Source: Planotetraspora phitsanulokensis
Lineage (GTDB): Bacteria; Actinomycetota; Actinomycetes; Streptosporangiales; Streptosporangiaceae
Length of the DNA: 64,000 nucleotides
NCBI RefSeq assembly: GCF_016863295.1
Contig: NZ_BOOP01000001.1
Span: 372,001 to 436,000, forward strand
Direction: 5' to 3'
Shown one piece after another: positions 38,615 through 47,650 of this stretch (its first letter is position 1; each line of letters begins with the position of its first letter). The notes beneath the pieces are model-generated. The model had not been told where the DNA came from. It was given only the letters and a program-made list of their open reading frames with translations, and did not search any database. The position numbers and the translations under genes are program-made.

Positions 38615-40012
38615 ATGAGCCTCGTCAAGCTGGTCGAGCCCATCCCCGCGGCCGACCTCGGCCGCGTGCACTTCATCGGCATCGGCGGCGCCGGCATGTC
38701 GGGCATCGCCCGGATCCTGCTGAAGCGCGGGGTGCCGGTGTCGGGCAGCGACGCCCGCACCTCCGAGATGCTGAACGAGTTGCGCGAGCTCGGTGCCACC
38801 GTCCACGTCGGGCACGCGGCCTCCCACATCAGGGAGGTCGACACGGTCGTGGTGTCCACCGCGATCCGCGACTCCAACCCCGAACTGGGGGAGGCGCTGC
38901 GGCAGAACCTCCGGGTCATCCCGCGGGCCGCCGCCCTCGCCGCGGTCATGGCCGGCCGCAACGGCATCGCCGTCGCCGGCACGCACGGCAAGACCACCAC
39001 GACCTCGATGCTGACGGTGGCGCTGCAGAAGTGCGGCGCCGACCCGTCGTACTGCGTGGGCGGCCAGTTGGTCACCACCGGTCTCGGCGCTGACGAGGGT
39101 GCGGGCGACGCCTTCGTGGCCGAGGCCGACGAGAGCGACGGGTCCTTCCTCATGCTCGCGCCGCGCATCGCGGTCGTGACGAACGTCGAGGCCGACCATC
39201 TCGACAACTACGGGGATCCGCAGGCGGTTTACGACAGCTTCGCCCGCTTCGTCGAGCGGGTCGGCTCGGTCCTGGTCCTGTGCGCCGACGACCCGGGCTC
39301 GGCGGACCTCGCGCCCATCGCGCGGGCGCGCGGCCTCAGGGTCGTCACGTACGGCGAGGCCGAGGGCGCCGACTACCGGACGGCCGACGTCGTGCCGCGC
39401 GGCCTGGGTCTGGATTTCACCGTCGCCGGGCACGGCAGAGTGCGGCTGGCCGTCCCGGGTCGGCACAACGCGCTGAACGCGACCGCGGTCGTCGCCGTGG
39501 CGCTGGAGCTCGGCCTGCCGTTCGATGAGATCCGGGAGGGCCTTGCGGCCTTCACCGGAGCCAAGCGGAGGTTCGAGGCCAAGGGCGAGGCCCGCGGCGT
39601 CACGGTGTTCGACAGCTACGCCCACCACCCGACGGAGCTGGCGGCCGATCTGCGCGCCGCGCGTGACGTGGTGCGGGGCGACGGCCGGGTGATCGCGGTG
39701 TTCCAGCCGCATCTCTACTCGCGCACCAGGTTCTTCGCGACCGAGTTCGGCGAGGCGCTGGGCCTGGCCGACGAGGCCGTCGTCCTGGACGTGTACGGCG
39801 CACGCGAGGATCCGGAGCCAGGAGTGTCCGGCGCCCTGGTCGCGGGCAAGGTGCCGCTGCCGTCCGAGCGGGTCGCCTACGAGCCGGATCGCGAGGCCGT
39901 GCCCGCTCTGGTGGCGGACCGGGCGCGTCCCGGCGACATAGTCCTGACGATGGGCGCGGGCGACGTGACCGAGCTCGGCCCCCGCATCGTCGCGGAGCTG
40001 GCCGCGCGGTGA
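38615..40012 (+). CDS. murC: UDP-MurNAc:L-Ala ligase
   Basis: A 465-residue Mur ligase catalysing the first amino-acid addition. VHFIGIGGAGMSGIARIL, P-loop AGTHGKTTTTSML, EADESDGSFLML, NVEADHLDNYGD and the C-terminal YAHHPTELAADL are diagnostic. GGGAGAGG lies upstream of ATG 38615. The 49-bp gap after murG contains only the ribosome site and a GGCCGGCCGG tract. The stop overlaps the ftsQ GTG. Confidence 0.96.
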   Translation: MSLVKLVEPIPAADLGRVHFIGIGGAGMSGIARILLKRGVPVSGSDARTSEMLNELRELGATVHVGHAASHIREVDTVVVSTAIRDSNPELGEALRQNLRVIPRAAALAAVMAGRNGIAVAGTHGKTTTTSMLTVALQKCGADPSYCVGGQLVTTGLGADEGAGDAFVAEADESDGSFLMLAPRIAVVTNVEADHLDNYGDPQAVYDSFARFVERVGSVLVLCADDPGSADLAPIARARGLRVVTYGEAEGADYRTADVVPRGLGLDFTVAGHGRVRLAVPGRHNALNATAVVAVALELGLPFDEIREGLAAFTGAKRRFEAKGEARGVTVFDSYAHHPTELAADLRAARDVVRGDGRVIAVFQPHLYSRTRFFATEFGEALGLADEAVVLDVYGAREDPEPGVSGALVAGKVPLPSERVAYEPDREAVPALVADRARPGDIVLTMGAGDVTELGPRIVAELAAR

Positions 40013-40683
40013 GGCTCGCCACCCGGCGCACGGTCCTGGCCACCCTGCTCACCGGCGGGGTGGTGGGCGCGGCCACCTGGGTGGTGTTCTTCTCGCCCGT
40101 GCTCGGGGTGCGGTCGATCGAGGTCACCGGGGACGTCACCGTGCCCGCGGAACAGCTCAGGCAGGCCGCGGGCGTGAAGCTCGGCACACCGCTCGCCACC
40201 GTCGACCTCGGGCTGGTCGAGCAGCGCGTACGCGCGGTCCGCGAGGTGGAGTCGGCCAGGGTCGACCGGGCCTGGCCGGGCACGTTGCGGGTGGCCGTGG
40301 TCGAGCGCACGGCCGTCGCGGTCGCGATCCTCGGCCCGGGCAGGCAGGCGGTGCTCGACCGCTTCGGCGTGGTCCTCAAGGAGGTGGCCGTGGCTCCTCC
40401 CCGGCTGCCCGTGCTGAAGGTCCAGCGTCTCGCGATGGACGACCCCTCGACCCGTTCGGCCCTCACCGTGCTGAGCGTGCTTCCCGAGGACGTGCTGCGG
40501 CGGGTCAGCCAGGTGCGCGCGCCGTCGCCGAAGTCGGTCACGCTCAGGCTGATCGACGGCCGGACCGTCGTCTGGGGCGACGCCGGACGCGCCGCGGAGA
40601 AGGGACGCCTGCTGACGTCCCTGATGACGAAGCCCGCGAACAGCTACGACATCAGTTCGCCCGAAGTGGTGACCGTGAGGTGA
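40009..40683 (+). CDS. ftsQ: Cell division protein FtsQ
   Basis: A 224-residue bitopic protein: short cytoplasmic N-terminus, one helix (about residues 9-28, VLATLLTGGVVGAATWVVFF), POTRA domain (VRSIEVTGDVTVPAEQLRQAAG), then the beta domain (VERTAVAVAILG to the C-terminus). It links FtsL/FtsB to FtsWI. Unlike FtsL and FtsI of this cluster, its cytoplasmic part is very short. GTGA overlap with murC. Confidence 0.9.
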   Translation: MRLATRRTVLATLLTGGVVGAATWVVFFSPVLGVRSIEVTGDVTVPAEQLRQAAGVKLGTPLATVDLGLVEQRVRAVREVESARVDRAWPGTLRVAVVERTAVAVAILGPGRQAVLDRFGVVLKEVAVAPPRLPVLKVQRLAMDDPSTRSALTVLSVLPEDVLRRVSQVRAPSPKSVTLRLIDGRTVVWGDAGRAAEKGRLLTSLMTKPANSYDISSPEVVTVR

Positions 40684-40764
40684 GAAATCTCATCCGCGGT
40701 TCGACGGCCCCGTGGCCGAAAAGGACAGTGCGCGACACGCCGGACGGCTGTGCGGCGCGGTTAG

Positions 40765-40849
40765 TTGACCCTGGGGGAGGGGCAACCCTACTGTCCGTAT
40801 CACTCTCAGGTTGACATAACTCTAAATCTCAACTTGAGGGTGAGAGTTA
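40765..40849 (+). promoter_or_regulatory. ftsZ promoter region with 33-bp dyad
   Basis: The 222 bp between ftsQ and ftsZ hold TTGACC (40765-40770) 18 nt from TACTGT (40789-40794), and a second -35-like TTGACA at 40811-40816. Directly after the latter, TAACTCT (40817-40823) pairs with AGAGTTA (40843-40849), and inside, CTCAA-C-TTGAG (40828-40838) forms a second perfect palindrome about the same centre, 40833. This may be an operator or a leader hairpin controlling ftsZ dose. Confidence 0.6.
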
Positions 40850-40905
40850 GAGAGAGCGCGGGCGCCGCCCGCACGAAACGTAAACGAGCGGAAAGGCCCC
40901 TCGTC

Positions 40906-42327
40906 GTGGCAGCACCGCAGAACTACCTCGCGGTCATCAAGGTCGTCGGCATCGGCGGCGGCGGAGTGAACGCCGTAAACCGGATGATCGAGGAGGGACT
41001 CAAGGGCGTCGAGTTCATCGCCATCAATACCGACGCCCAGGCGCTGCTGATGAGTGACGCCGACGTCAAGCTCGACGTCGGGCGTGAGCTCACCCGGGGT
41101 CTCGGCGCGGGGGCGAACCCGGAGGTCGGCCGCAAGGCCGCCGAGGACCACCGCGAGGAGATCGAGGAGGTCCTCAAGGGCGCCGACATGGTCTTCGTCA
41201 CCGCGGGTGAGGGCGGCGGCACCGGCACCGGCGGCGCGCCGGTCGTGGCCGGCATCGCCCGCTCGCTGGGCGCCCTGACCATCGGTGTGGTCACCCGGCC
41301 GTTCAGCTTCGAGGGCAAGCGCCGGGCGATGCAGGCCGAGGCCGGCATCGAGACCCTCCGTGAGGATGTCGACACGCTGATCGTCATCCCGAACGACCGG
41401 CTTCTGTCGATCTCCGACCGGCAGGTCAGCGTGCTCGACGCCTTCAAGGCCGCCGACCAGGTGCTCCTGTCCGGTGTCCAGGGCATCACCGACCTGATCA
41501 CCACCCCCGGACTGATCAACCTGGACTTCGCCGATGTGAAGTCGGTCATGTCCGGCGCGGGCTCGGCGCTCATGGGCATCGGCCACGCCAGGGGTGACGA
41601 CCGCTCGGTCGCGGCGGCCGAGATGGCGGTCTCCAGCCCGCTGCTCGAGGCCAGCATCGACGGCGCCCACGGCGTGCTCCTGTCGATCGCCGGCGGCTCC
41701 GACCTCGGTCTCTTCGAGATCAACGAGGCGGCCCAGCTGGTGTCGAACGCGGCGGCGACCGACGCCAACATCATCTTCGGCACGGTCATCGACGACGCGC
41801 TCGGCGACGAGGTCCGGGTGACCGTCATCGCCGCCGGCTTCGACGAGCCGGCCGCGACCACGCCGGCGGCCGCGCCGCTGTCGCGGCCCCAGCAGAGTAG
41901 GCCCGCGGCTCCCGCGCCATCGTCGCGGCCCGCGCCGGCTCCCGCGCCCGCCAAGCCTGAGCTCCGCTCCGAGCCGCCCGTCTCGCGGCCGGTGACCGGC
42001 ACGGGCTCCACTCCGGCTCCCGCCCCGGCGCCGGCTCCGCCCGCGCCGGCTTCCGCTCCCGCCCAGTCCGCGAGCGCGCCGGCCGCCCCCGCGACCCCGC
42101 CTCCGACTGCGGCTGAAGGCGCGGCGCAGTTCGGCCGGGACGTGACGGCCGAGGGCTCCCGTTCCGAGCAGGGGCAGGGGAGCGGCTCGGGACCTCTGTC
42201 GATCCCGCGGCCCACGCCGGAGCCGCCCACTCCCATCACCTCGCGCGTCACGCAGCCGGCCCCGCGCCGTCCCGTGGTGTTCGAGGAGCAGGAGGAGGAG
42301 CTCGACGTGCCGGACTTCCTGAAGTGA
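40906..42327 (+). CDS. ftsZ: Cell division GTPase FtsZ
   Basis: A 473-residue tubulin homologue forming the Z ring. The globular part (residues 1 to about 320) has [18 protein letters not shown], the tubulin signature [16 protein letters not shown] (about 103-118) and the T7 synergy loop [14 protein letters not shown] Pro/Ala/Ser-rich linker of about 130 residues follows, then the conserved peptide DVPDFLK, which docks SepF and other partners. The linker is longer than in the roughly 400-residue FtsZ of Streptomyces coelicolor. GTG 40906 ([12 protein letters not shown]) is the usual actinomycete start; GAAAGG lies upstream. Confidence 0.97.
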   Translation: MAAPQNYLAVIKVVGIGGGGVNAVNRMIEEGLKGVEFIAINTDAQALLMSDADVKLDVGRELTRGLGAGANPEVGRKAAEDHREEIEEVLKGADMVFVTAGEGGGTGTGGAPVVAGIARSLGALTIGVVTRPFSFEGKRRAMQAEAGIETLREDVDTLIVIPNDRLLSISDRQVSVLDAFKAADQVLLSGVQGITDLITTPGLINLDFADVKSVMSGAGSALMGIGHARGDDRSVAAAEMAVSSPLLEASIDGAHGVLLSIAGGSDLGLFEINEAAQLVSNAAATDANIIFGTVIDDALGDEVRVTVIAAGFDEPAATTPAAAPLSRPQQSRPAAPAPSSRPAPAPAPAKPELRSEPPVSRPVTGTGSTPAPAPAPAPPAPASAPAQSASAPAAPATPPPTAAEGAAQFGRDVTAEGSRSEQGQGSGSGPLSIPRPTPEPPTPITSRVTQPAPRRPVVFEEQEEELDVPDFLK

Positions 42328-42339
42328 GCACCGCACCAC

Positions 42340-43047
42340 GTGGATGACGCACGACGCGACGAGATCGCGGCGGGCCTGGCCGAGGTCGAACAGCGGGTCG
42401 AACAGGCCTGCCGTGAGGCCGGGCGGGCCCGTTCGGACATCACGATCATCGCGGTGACCAAGACCTACCCCGCCTCGGACGTGCGGGTGCTCGCCGGGCT
42501 CGGAGTGGCCGACATCGGCGAGAACCGGGACCAGGAGGCGGCGGGCAAGGCCGCCGAATGCAGTGATCTCGGTCTCACCTGGCACTTCATCGGCCAGTTA
42601 CAGACCAACAAGGTCCGCTCGGTCGTCTCCTACGCGGACGTCGTCCACTCGGTCGACCGTTTCCGGCTGGTGGACGCCCTGAGCAGGGAGGCCGTACGGC
42701 AGGAACGCCAGGTCGGCTGCCTCATCCAGGTGGGGCTCGGCGGCCCGGAAGGCGGCGGGCGGGGCGGGGTCGATCCGGCCGAGGTCCTGCCTCTGGCAGA
42801 GGCCCTGAACAGGGCCGACGGCCTCACGCTGCGGGGCGTCATGGCGGTCGCGCCGCTCGGAGAGGACCCGGGAGAAGCCTTTGCCCGGCTTTACTCGGTG
42901 GCTCAGGCCGTACAGAAGGAACACCCGGCGGCAGACGTCATTTCCGCGGGAATGAGCGGAGATATGGCCCAAGCGATAGCGAACGGCGCGACACACCTGC
43001 GTGTCGGTACGGCGTTGCTCGGTCGTCGGAAGCCCTTCGTCAGGTAA
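42340..43047 (+). CDS. ylmE: YggS/PLPBP-family pyridoxal phosphate homeostasis protein
   Basis: A 235-residue TIM-barrel PLP-binding protein (alanine racemase N-terminal-like fold) without known catalysis, important for B6 and amino-acid balance. The PLP Lys is K41 in IIAVTKTYP; IGENRDQEAAGKA, WHFIGQLQTNKV and GMSGDMAQAIANGATHLRVGTALLG complete the family pattern. It lies 12 nt after ftsZ. The laccase-domain gene (pgeF/yfiH) that usually lies between them in actinomycetes is absent. Confidence 0.93.
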   Translation: MDDARRDEIAAGLAEVEQRVEQACREAGRARSDITIIAVTKTYPASDVRVLAGLGVADIGENRDQEAAGKAAECSDLGLTWHFIGQLQTNKVRSVVSYADVVHSVDRFRLVDALSREAVRQERQVGCLIQVGLGGPEGGGRGGVDPAEVLPLAEALNRADGLTLRGVMAVAPLGEDPGEAFARLYSVAQAVQKEHPAADVISAGMSGDMAQAIANGATHLRVGTALLGRRKPFVR

Positions 43048-43184
43048 TGTCCCCCAAGTGGACCTTGGTGTCCGCGACAGGCAAGAGGTCGATCAGCGGT
43101 GAGCTCCACGGGGGGTACGCCTACCGCCCTGGCCTTCCCATAGGGACCTTGAAGGCGCACCAGTAACGCGGAGGACGACGAGCG

Positions 43185-43712
43185 ATGGCCGGCGCGATGC
43201 GCAAGATGGCGGTCTACCTCGGTCTCGTGGAGGACGACCACTACGACGACAGGTACGGGACCGAGTACGGCGGCGACGAGGAATACGGCGAGGAGTACGA
43301 CCTGCAGCGGCGTGGGTTCGCCGCAGGACCCGCGGGAACGCACCAGGCGCCCCACGAGCGTGACGAGGACGGCGAGACCGTCGTCCCGGCCACCCGGCCT
43401 CCGACGGCGGTGCTCGAGCGTCGTACGACCGATCTGGCGCGGATCACGACCCTCCACCCCCGCACGTACAACGAGGCGCGCACCATCGGCGAGCACTTCC
43501 GTGAGGGCACGCCGGTCATCATGAACCTGACCGAGATGGTCGACAGCGACGCCAAGCGCCTTGTCGATTTCGCGGCAGGTCTCGTCTTTGGCCTACACGG
43601 CAGCATCGAACGTGTTACCAACAAGGTGTTCCTGTTGTCCCCCGCCAACGTTGAGGTGACCGCCGAAGACAAGGCCCGAATCGCGGAACGCGGCTTCTTC
43701 AACCAGAGCTAG
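43185..43712 (+). CDS. sepF: SepF, membrane anchor of the Z ring
   Basis: A 175-residue SepF. The N-terminal amphipathic membrane-binding helix ([13 protein letters not shown]) is followed by an acidic Tyr/Asp/Glu linker, and the C-terminal core is [45 protein letters not shown] in outline. It polymerises and ties the FtsZ tail to the membrane; in actinobacteria, which lack FtsA, it is the essential anchor. The 137 bp before it contain no evident gene. Confidence 0.95.
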   Translation: MAGAMRKMAVYLGLVEDDHYDDRYGTEYGGDEEYGEEYDLQRRGFAAGPAGTHQAPHERDEDGETVVPATRPPTAVLERRTTDLARITTLHPRTYNEARTIGEHFREGTPVIMNLTEMVDSDAKRLVDFAAGLVFGLHGSIERVTNKVFLLSPANVEVTAEDKARIAERGFFNQS

Positions 43713-43794
43713 AGTTCCATCATGAACAGTGACCGGCTGAGCGGTGCCCACTGGGACCGGATGCGGCGGAACCAGAGGGAGGCGGTGCTGGACC

Positions 43795-44082
43795 GTGGGG
43801 ATCATTAGCGAGATCTTGTCCATCGCCCTCACTCTCTATCTGGTTCTGCTGATCGGCAGAATGATCTTTGAGACGGTGCAGGCTTTCGCCCGCTCCTGGC
43901 GGCCTTCCGGGGTCGTCCTGGTGCTGGCGGAGGCGATCTACACGGTGACAGACCCTCCTCTCAAATTCCTCCGCCGTTTCATTCCGCCCCTCAGGTTGGG
44001 TACGGTGGCCTTTGACCTGAGCTTCACTGTGCTGTTCATTGTGGTTTTGGTCTTGATCCAAGTCGTGAACGCGCTTCGTTGA
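43795..44082 (+). CDS. ylmG: YggT-family membrane protein (YlmG)
   Basis: A 95-residue protein with two helices (LSIALTLYLVLLIGRMIF and LSFTVLFIVVLVLIQVV) separated by an amphipathic loop with TDPPLKFLRRFIPPLR, the family signature. YggT/YlmG proteins sit between sepF and divIVA in many Gram-positives and affect envelope or division by unknown means. GTG 43795 is the most likely start; a 29-codon frame (43722-43808) overlapping it is not called. Confidence 0.9.
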   Translation: MGIISEILSIALTLYLVLLIGRMIFETVQAFARSWRPSGVVLVLAEAIYTVTDPPLKFLRRFIPPLRLGTVAFDLSFTVLFIVVLVLIQVVNALR

Positions 44083-44133
44083 TCGGGTACCGTCCCCGCG
44101 GACAAGACTCCGAGCGCGCCAAGGAGACCCAAA

Positions 44134-45006
44134 ATGCCGTTGACGCCCGCTGATGTGCGGAACAAGCAGTTCAGTACAACCCGGCTACGGCCGGGGTACG
44201 ACGAGGAGGAGGTAGACGCTTTCCTCGATGAGGTGGAGGCCGAGCTCGACCGCCTCATTCAGGAGAACGAGGAGCTCCGTGCGAAGCTGGCCGAGTGCCT
44301 GAGGGGCAAGGTCCCCGGTGGCATGGGCGGCGGCATGGGCATGGGCGGTCCCATGCAGATGGCGGCCCCCATCGCGGAGCCCAAGCCGGAGATGATGATC
44401 CCTCAGCCTGAGCCGATCAAGCCCCCGGAGCCCGCCCGCCCCGAGCCCGTCCCCGTCGGCATGGGCCTGCCGCCCGCCGAAGACAACATGGACACCGCGG
44501 CCCGTGTCCTCGCTCTCGCGCAGCAGACCGCCGACCAGGCCATCGCCGACGCCCGCCGTGAGGCGGACGAGACGGTGACCCGCGCCCGCCGCGAGGCCGA
44601 CGACATCCTCGGCAAGGCACGCCGCCAGGCCGAGCAGATCATCGGCGACGCCCGCGCCCGCGCCGAGACGCTCGAGCGCGACGCGCAGGAGCGGCACCGC
44701 CAGGCCATGGGCTCGCTGGTGCAGACCCGCGACGAGCTCGAGCGCAAGGTCGAGGAGCTGCGCAGCTTCGAACGCGAGTACCGCAGCCGTCTGAAGCTCT
44801 ACCTGGAGAACCAGCTCGCGGAGCTCAACGTCGCGGCAGAGAACAGCGGCGGCTTCCCCATGGTGGGTGGAGCACCGGCGATGGCGCACGCCGTCGCTCC
44901 TGTTCCTCAGCCGATGCAGGCGGCCCCCAACCCGTTCGGTCAGGAGCCCCCCCAGCACACGGGTGCGTTCCCCGGGCCTGACGGGCAGCACACCGACCGC
45001 AGGTAG
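44134..45006 (+). CDS. divIVA: Polar growth and division scaffold DivIVA (Wag31)
   Basis: A 290-residue coiled-coil protein. The N-terminal DivIVA domain (MPLTPADVRNKQFSTTRLRPGYDEEEVDAFL in outline) binds negatively curved membrane; an insert with GGMGGGMGMGGPMQM and Pro-rich repeats follows, then a long C-terminal coiled coil (about residues 125-235) with ADxxxxxARREAD heptads, and a tail. In actinobacteria it recruits wall synthesis to poles and is essential. AAGGAGA lies upstream of ATG 44134. Confidence 0.95.
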   Translation: MPLTPADVRNKQFSTTRLRPGYDEEEVDAFLDEVEAELDRLIQENEELRAKLAECLRGKVPGGMGGGMGMGGPMQMAAPIAEPKPEMMIPQPEPIKPPEPARPEPVPVGMGLPPAEDNMDTAARVLALAQQTADQAIADARREADETVTRARREADDILGKARRQAEQIIGDARARAETLERDAQERHRQAMGSLVQTRDELERKVEELRSFEREYRSRLKLYLENQLAELNVAAENSGGFPMVGGAPAMAHAVAPVPQPMQAAPNPFGQEPPQHTGAFPGPDGQHTDRR

Positions 45007-45061
45007 GCCGCGGGGTCAACCCCCCTCGCCATCCGCGACCCGCAAGCTCGGAGAACCCCCT

Positions 45062-47347
45062 GTGATCCTGTTCAGCGCCGCTTTGGCGTTCGCCATCGCC
45101 GCCCTCCTCATCCTCATCGCGGGGTGGGCGCTGGCGAAGGTGTACCTGGTGATGTGGTCGATGGTGATCGCGGTTCTGGCCGCCGTCTGCCTGCTCGTCG
45201 GTGCACTGCTGAAGCGTCATCTGCTGTTCCCCGCCGGTGGGCGCGCCGCTGACGGACCGGATCTCACCCCCCAGGGTTCCTCCTCTACCCCCGAGCTCGC
45301 TCATGCCGGAGCCCCCGCACTCAGTGGGGCGCCGGGACACCCGGTGGCCGTGCCGATGCCGCCGGGAGCACAGCATGGGGCGTTGCCACCGGCGCCCTTC
45401 CCGCCCCGTCGAGCCGAAACGGCCGCCCCCCTCAGGCGTTCCCCGGCTCAGACAGGTCGTCCGCTCCATCCCGAGGACATCGTGCTGGTCGTCCCGGGGC
45501 GCAAGCGTTTCCACCTGGCGACCTGCCGCCAGCTCATGGGGCGCGAGATCGAGGAGCTGACCTACGAAGAAGCCCGCGAGGAGGGCTTCAGTCCCTGCAC
45601 CACCTGCCTGCCCGAGCTGTCCGCCCGCGCCGCGGACGAGTCTGCGCAGCCCAGGCCGAGCCGTCGGACGGGCTCGCGTGGAGAGGCGGGATCCACCCGC
45701 ACGGCGGGCGCGACGGGTGACAGGGACCGGACAGACCCCAAGACCGGCGAGGACCGCGTGTCGGCCGACGAAACGGTCGCCGTCAACCGCTCGGTTTCCG
45801 CCAAGGACGCCGCCTCGGCCATGGACGCCGCGACGGCCGGCTCCGCCGCCGGAACGGACGCCACGAAGCGGAGGAGCGGCTTCGAGCAGCCCCGGGCGGA
45901 ACAGGCCCGGACGGAACAGGCGCGGCCGGACAAGGACCGGCAGGGGCAGTCCCCGTCGGAGAAGACCCGGCCGGAGCAGCCGCGACCGGAGCAGTCCATA
46001 GCGGAGTCCGCCACATCGGGCACGGGCGCATCCGGGACGGGCGGAGCCGATACGGCGCAGCTCGACTGGTTCCAGCGCAACATGTTGCCCCCCACACAGA
46101 CCACCCCGTCCACCCCGCCGTCCTCGAAGCCCGCGTCGCCCGCGCAGTCCGACTCGCGGCCTGCGCCTTCGGAGGAGAAGACGGCGCCTTCGGGGGAGAA
46201 GACGGCGAGTTCGCCCGCGGCGGCTGAGCCGGGCAAGATGGACTGGTTCGGCGCGGCGAAGACCAAGCCTGCCGCGGCCCGGCCTGAATCCTCCCCGTCC
46301 GCTTCCGGCCGCGCGGAGAACGCCACGACGGCAGAGCCGGAGCGCGACGCGACCAAGGCCGCCGAGACCGGCAGCCCGCGGGCGAGGACCGCCGAGCCCG
46401 AAAGCCCGAAGAAGACGGCCGCGCCACAAGCGAGCGCGAAGGCAGAGAGCCCGGAGCCCAAGAGCGCCGAATCCAAGAGCGCCGAATCCAAGAGCGCCGA
46501 GCCCAAGGCGGCCGACGCGAAGAAGGACGAACCCGAGAGCGCGGGCCCGAAGAGCGCGGAGCGCGAGACCTCCCGGTCCCAGAGCGGTACGGCCACGGCC
46601 GCCGACTCCACGAGTGGCGGGAAATCCCGATCGGACTCGGCCGGCGACGACGTGAGCGGGACCACGGGCACTGAGCAGGAGACGGCGGCGGAGATCACCC
46701 AGCCCGGGCGCGCCGGGTTCCGGCCCATCCCCGCGTCTGACGGCACCGCCCCCGGATCGGCTTCCAAGGCTTCGGCTTCCTCAGGAACCTCCGGCACGGC
46801 GGCCTCCTCCGCGAGGCCTGCCCCCGCTGCCGGGTCGCCCAAGACGTCCGGGTCCTCCGCCGGAGCGGGCTCCGCGTCCGATTCCGTACGGCCCGCGGCG
46901 GACGGCTCCGGCCGCGCGTCCGGTGCCGAGAACGGCGCTGAAGCCTCCGCGAAGGCCGGAGCCGGGAAACCGGCCGAGGACGCGGCCGCCGCACCGGCCA
47001 AGGACACCGGCAAGGAAACCGTTAAGGAAACCGGCAGGGACGGCGGCAAGGACGCGGCCGAGGCCGCGGGCGAGAAGGAGCCTCGCGGGGCGGAGGCACG
47101 CGACTCCCGTTCAGCGGAGCCGGACGAGGACGACGGCGAGAGCACCAACACTTTCGCGGCCATCCGCACGGACGCCCCGCGACGCATTCCGTCGGCGTCG
47201 GTGAAGGTGATGGTCGGCACTCGTCGTTACCACGGCTCGCAGTGCCCCCTCATCAAGGGCATCGACGACGACAGCATCGAGGTCATGAGCAGGGAGGACG
47301 CCGAGAAGGCGGGCCTCACGCGCTGCTCGGTCTGCCAGGCCCGATAG
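45062..47347 (+). CDS. Membrane protein with twin His/Cys (HxxxC-CxxC) domains
   Basis: A 761-residue protein of unknown function. Two N-terminal helices (about residues 2-25 and 28-50) anchor it. A compact domain follows with H151-x3-C155-x23-C179-x2-C182; the last 50 residues repeat it as H724-x3-C728-x26-C755-x2-C758. Each has a (S/E)REDAEKAGLTRC or YEEAREEGFSPC helix before the CxxC, consistent with a one-zinc Cys3His site. Between them lie about 540 disordered residues rich in Ala/Glu/Ser/Lys, with 15-nt tandem units (KSAES) and two DWF motifs (335-337, 394-396). GTG 45062 has GGAGA nine nt upstream. Position after divIVA suggests an envelope or polar role. Confidence 0.75.
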   Translation: MILFSAALAFAIAALLILIAGWALAKVYLVMWSMVIAVLAAVCLLVGALLKRHLLFPAGGRAADGPDLTPQGSSSTPELAHAGAPALSGAPGHPVAVPMPPGAQHGALPPAPFPPRRAETAAPLRRSPAQTGRPLHPEDIVLVVPGRKRFHLATCRQLMGREIEELTYEEAREEGFSPCTTCLPELSARAADESAQPRPSRRTGSRGEAGSTRTAGATGDRDRTDPKTGEDRVSADETVAVNRSVSAKDAASAMDAATAGSAAGTDATKRRSGFEQPRAEQARTEQARPDKDRQGQSPSEKTRPEQPRPEQSIAESATSGTGASGTGGADTAQLDWFQRNMLPPTQTTPSTPPSSKPASPAQSDSRPAPSEEKTAPSGEKTASSPAAAEPGKMDWFGAAKTKPAAARPESSPSASGRAENATTAEPERDATKAAETGSPRARTAEPESPKKTAAPQASAKAESPEPKSAESKSAESKSAEPKAADAKKDEPESAGPKSAERETSRSQSGTATAADSTSGGKSRSDSAGDDVSGTTGTEQETAAEITQPGRAGFRPIPASDGTAPGSASKASASSGTSGTAASSARPAPAAGSPKTSGSSAGAGSASDSVRPAADGSGRASGAENGAEASAKAGAGKPAEDAAAAPAKDTGKETVKETGRDGGKDAAEAAGEKEPRGAEARDSRSAEPDEDDGESTNTFAAIRTDAPRRIPSASVKVMVGTRRYHGSQCPLIKGIDDDSIEVMSREDAEKAGLTRCSVCQAR
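46460..46504 (+). repeat. 15-bp tandem repeats in the disordered region
   Basis: AAGAGCGCCGAATCC occurs at 46460 and 46475, with a third, diverged copy at 46490 (ending GAGCCC). They encode KSAES-KSAES-KSAEP within a longer KSAE/PK-rich stretch and keep the reading frame. Length variation between strains is likely. Confidence 0.75.
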
Positions 47348-47351
47348 TTCG

Positions 47352-47377
47352 GCCGCACCGCGGGAACGCGGTGCGGC
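47352..47377 (+). terminator. Terminator after the dcw cluster
   Basis: A perfect 10-bp stem GCCGCACCGC / GCGGTGCGGC with loop GGGAAC begins 5 nt after the stop of the twin-Cys protein. No long T run follows, which is common for actinomycete terminators. It probably ends the divisome transcript. The rest of the 303-bp gap up to ileS holds no supportable gene. Confidence 0.65.
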
Positions 47378-47585
47378 ACGCGAAGGGAAACGGAGCCCTT
47401 CGGCGCCGGCCCGAGAGAAGATCGGTTCGATGGCGGCGCTTGGGCCGCTCAGGCATCCCCGGCCGACGCCCACGACGACGTCCGGGCGGGCCGTCAGCCT
47501 GGGCGCACTCAACGTCCTCACCCGCCCGCAACCGGCGCCTGGCGGTCGGCGAGATCGGCGGGGCACCCGTGGAACGGCCTGGATT

Positions 47586-47620
47586 CCCCTGGGCGGTGCG
47601 ACGGGCGCACCGCCCAGGGG
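47586..47620 (-). terminator. ileS terminator (15-bp perfect stem)
   Basis: CCCCTGGGCGGTGCG and CGCACCGCCCAGGGG form a perfect 15-bp stem around the loop ACGGG, 31 nt beyond the ileS stop codon on the minus strand. It probably ends ileS mRNA and may work in both directions, separating it from the convergent dcw transcript. Confidence 0.7.
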
Positions 47621-47650
47621 TTCGACCATCAGGCGTGGATCAGCTGAGGA

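Noticed and set aside
43722-43808. 29-codon frame between sepF and ylmG (MNSDRLSGAHWDRM and onward)
   Set aside because: It starts with ATG and overlaps the ylmG start, which could mean coupling, but there is no SD before it and no known homologue.
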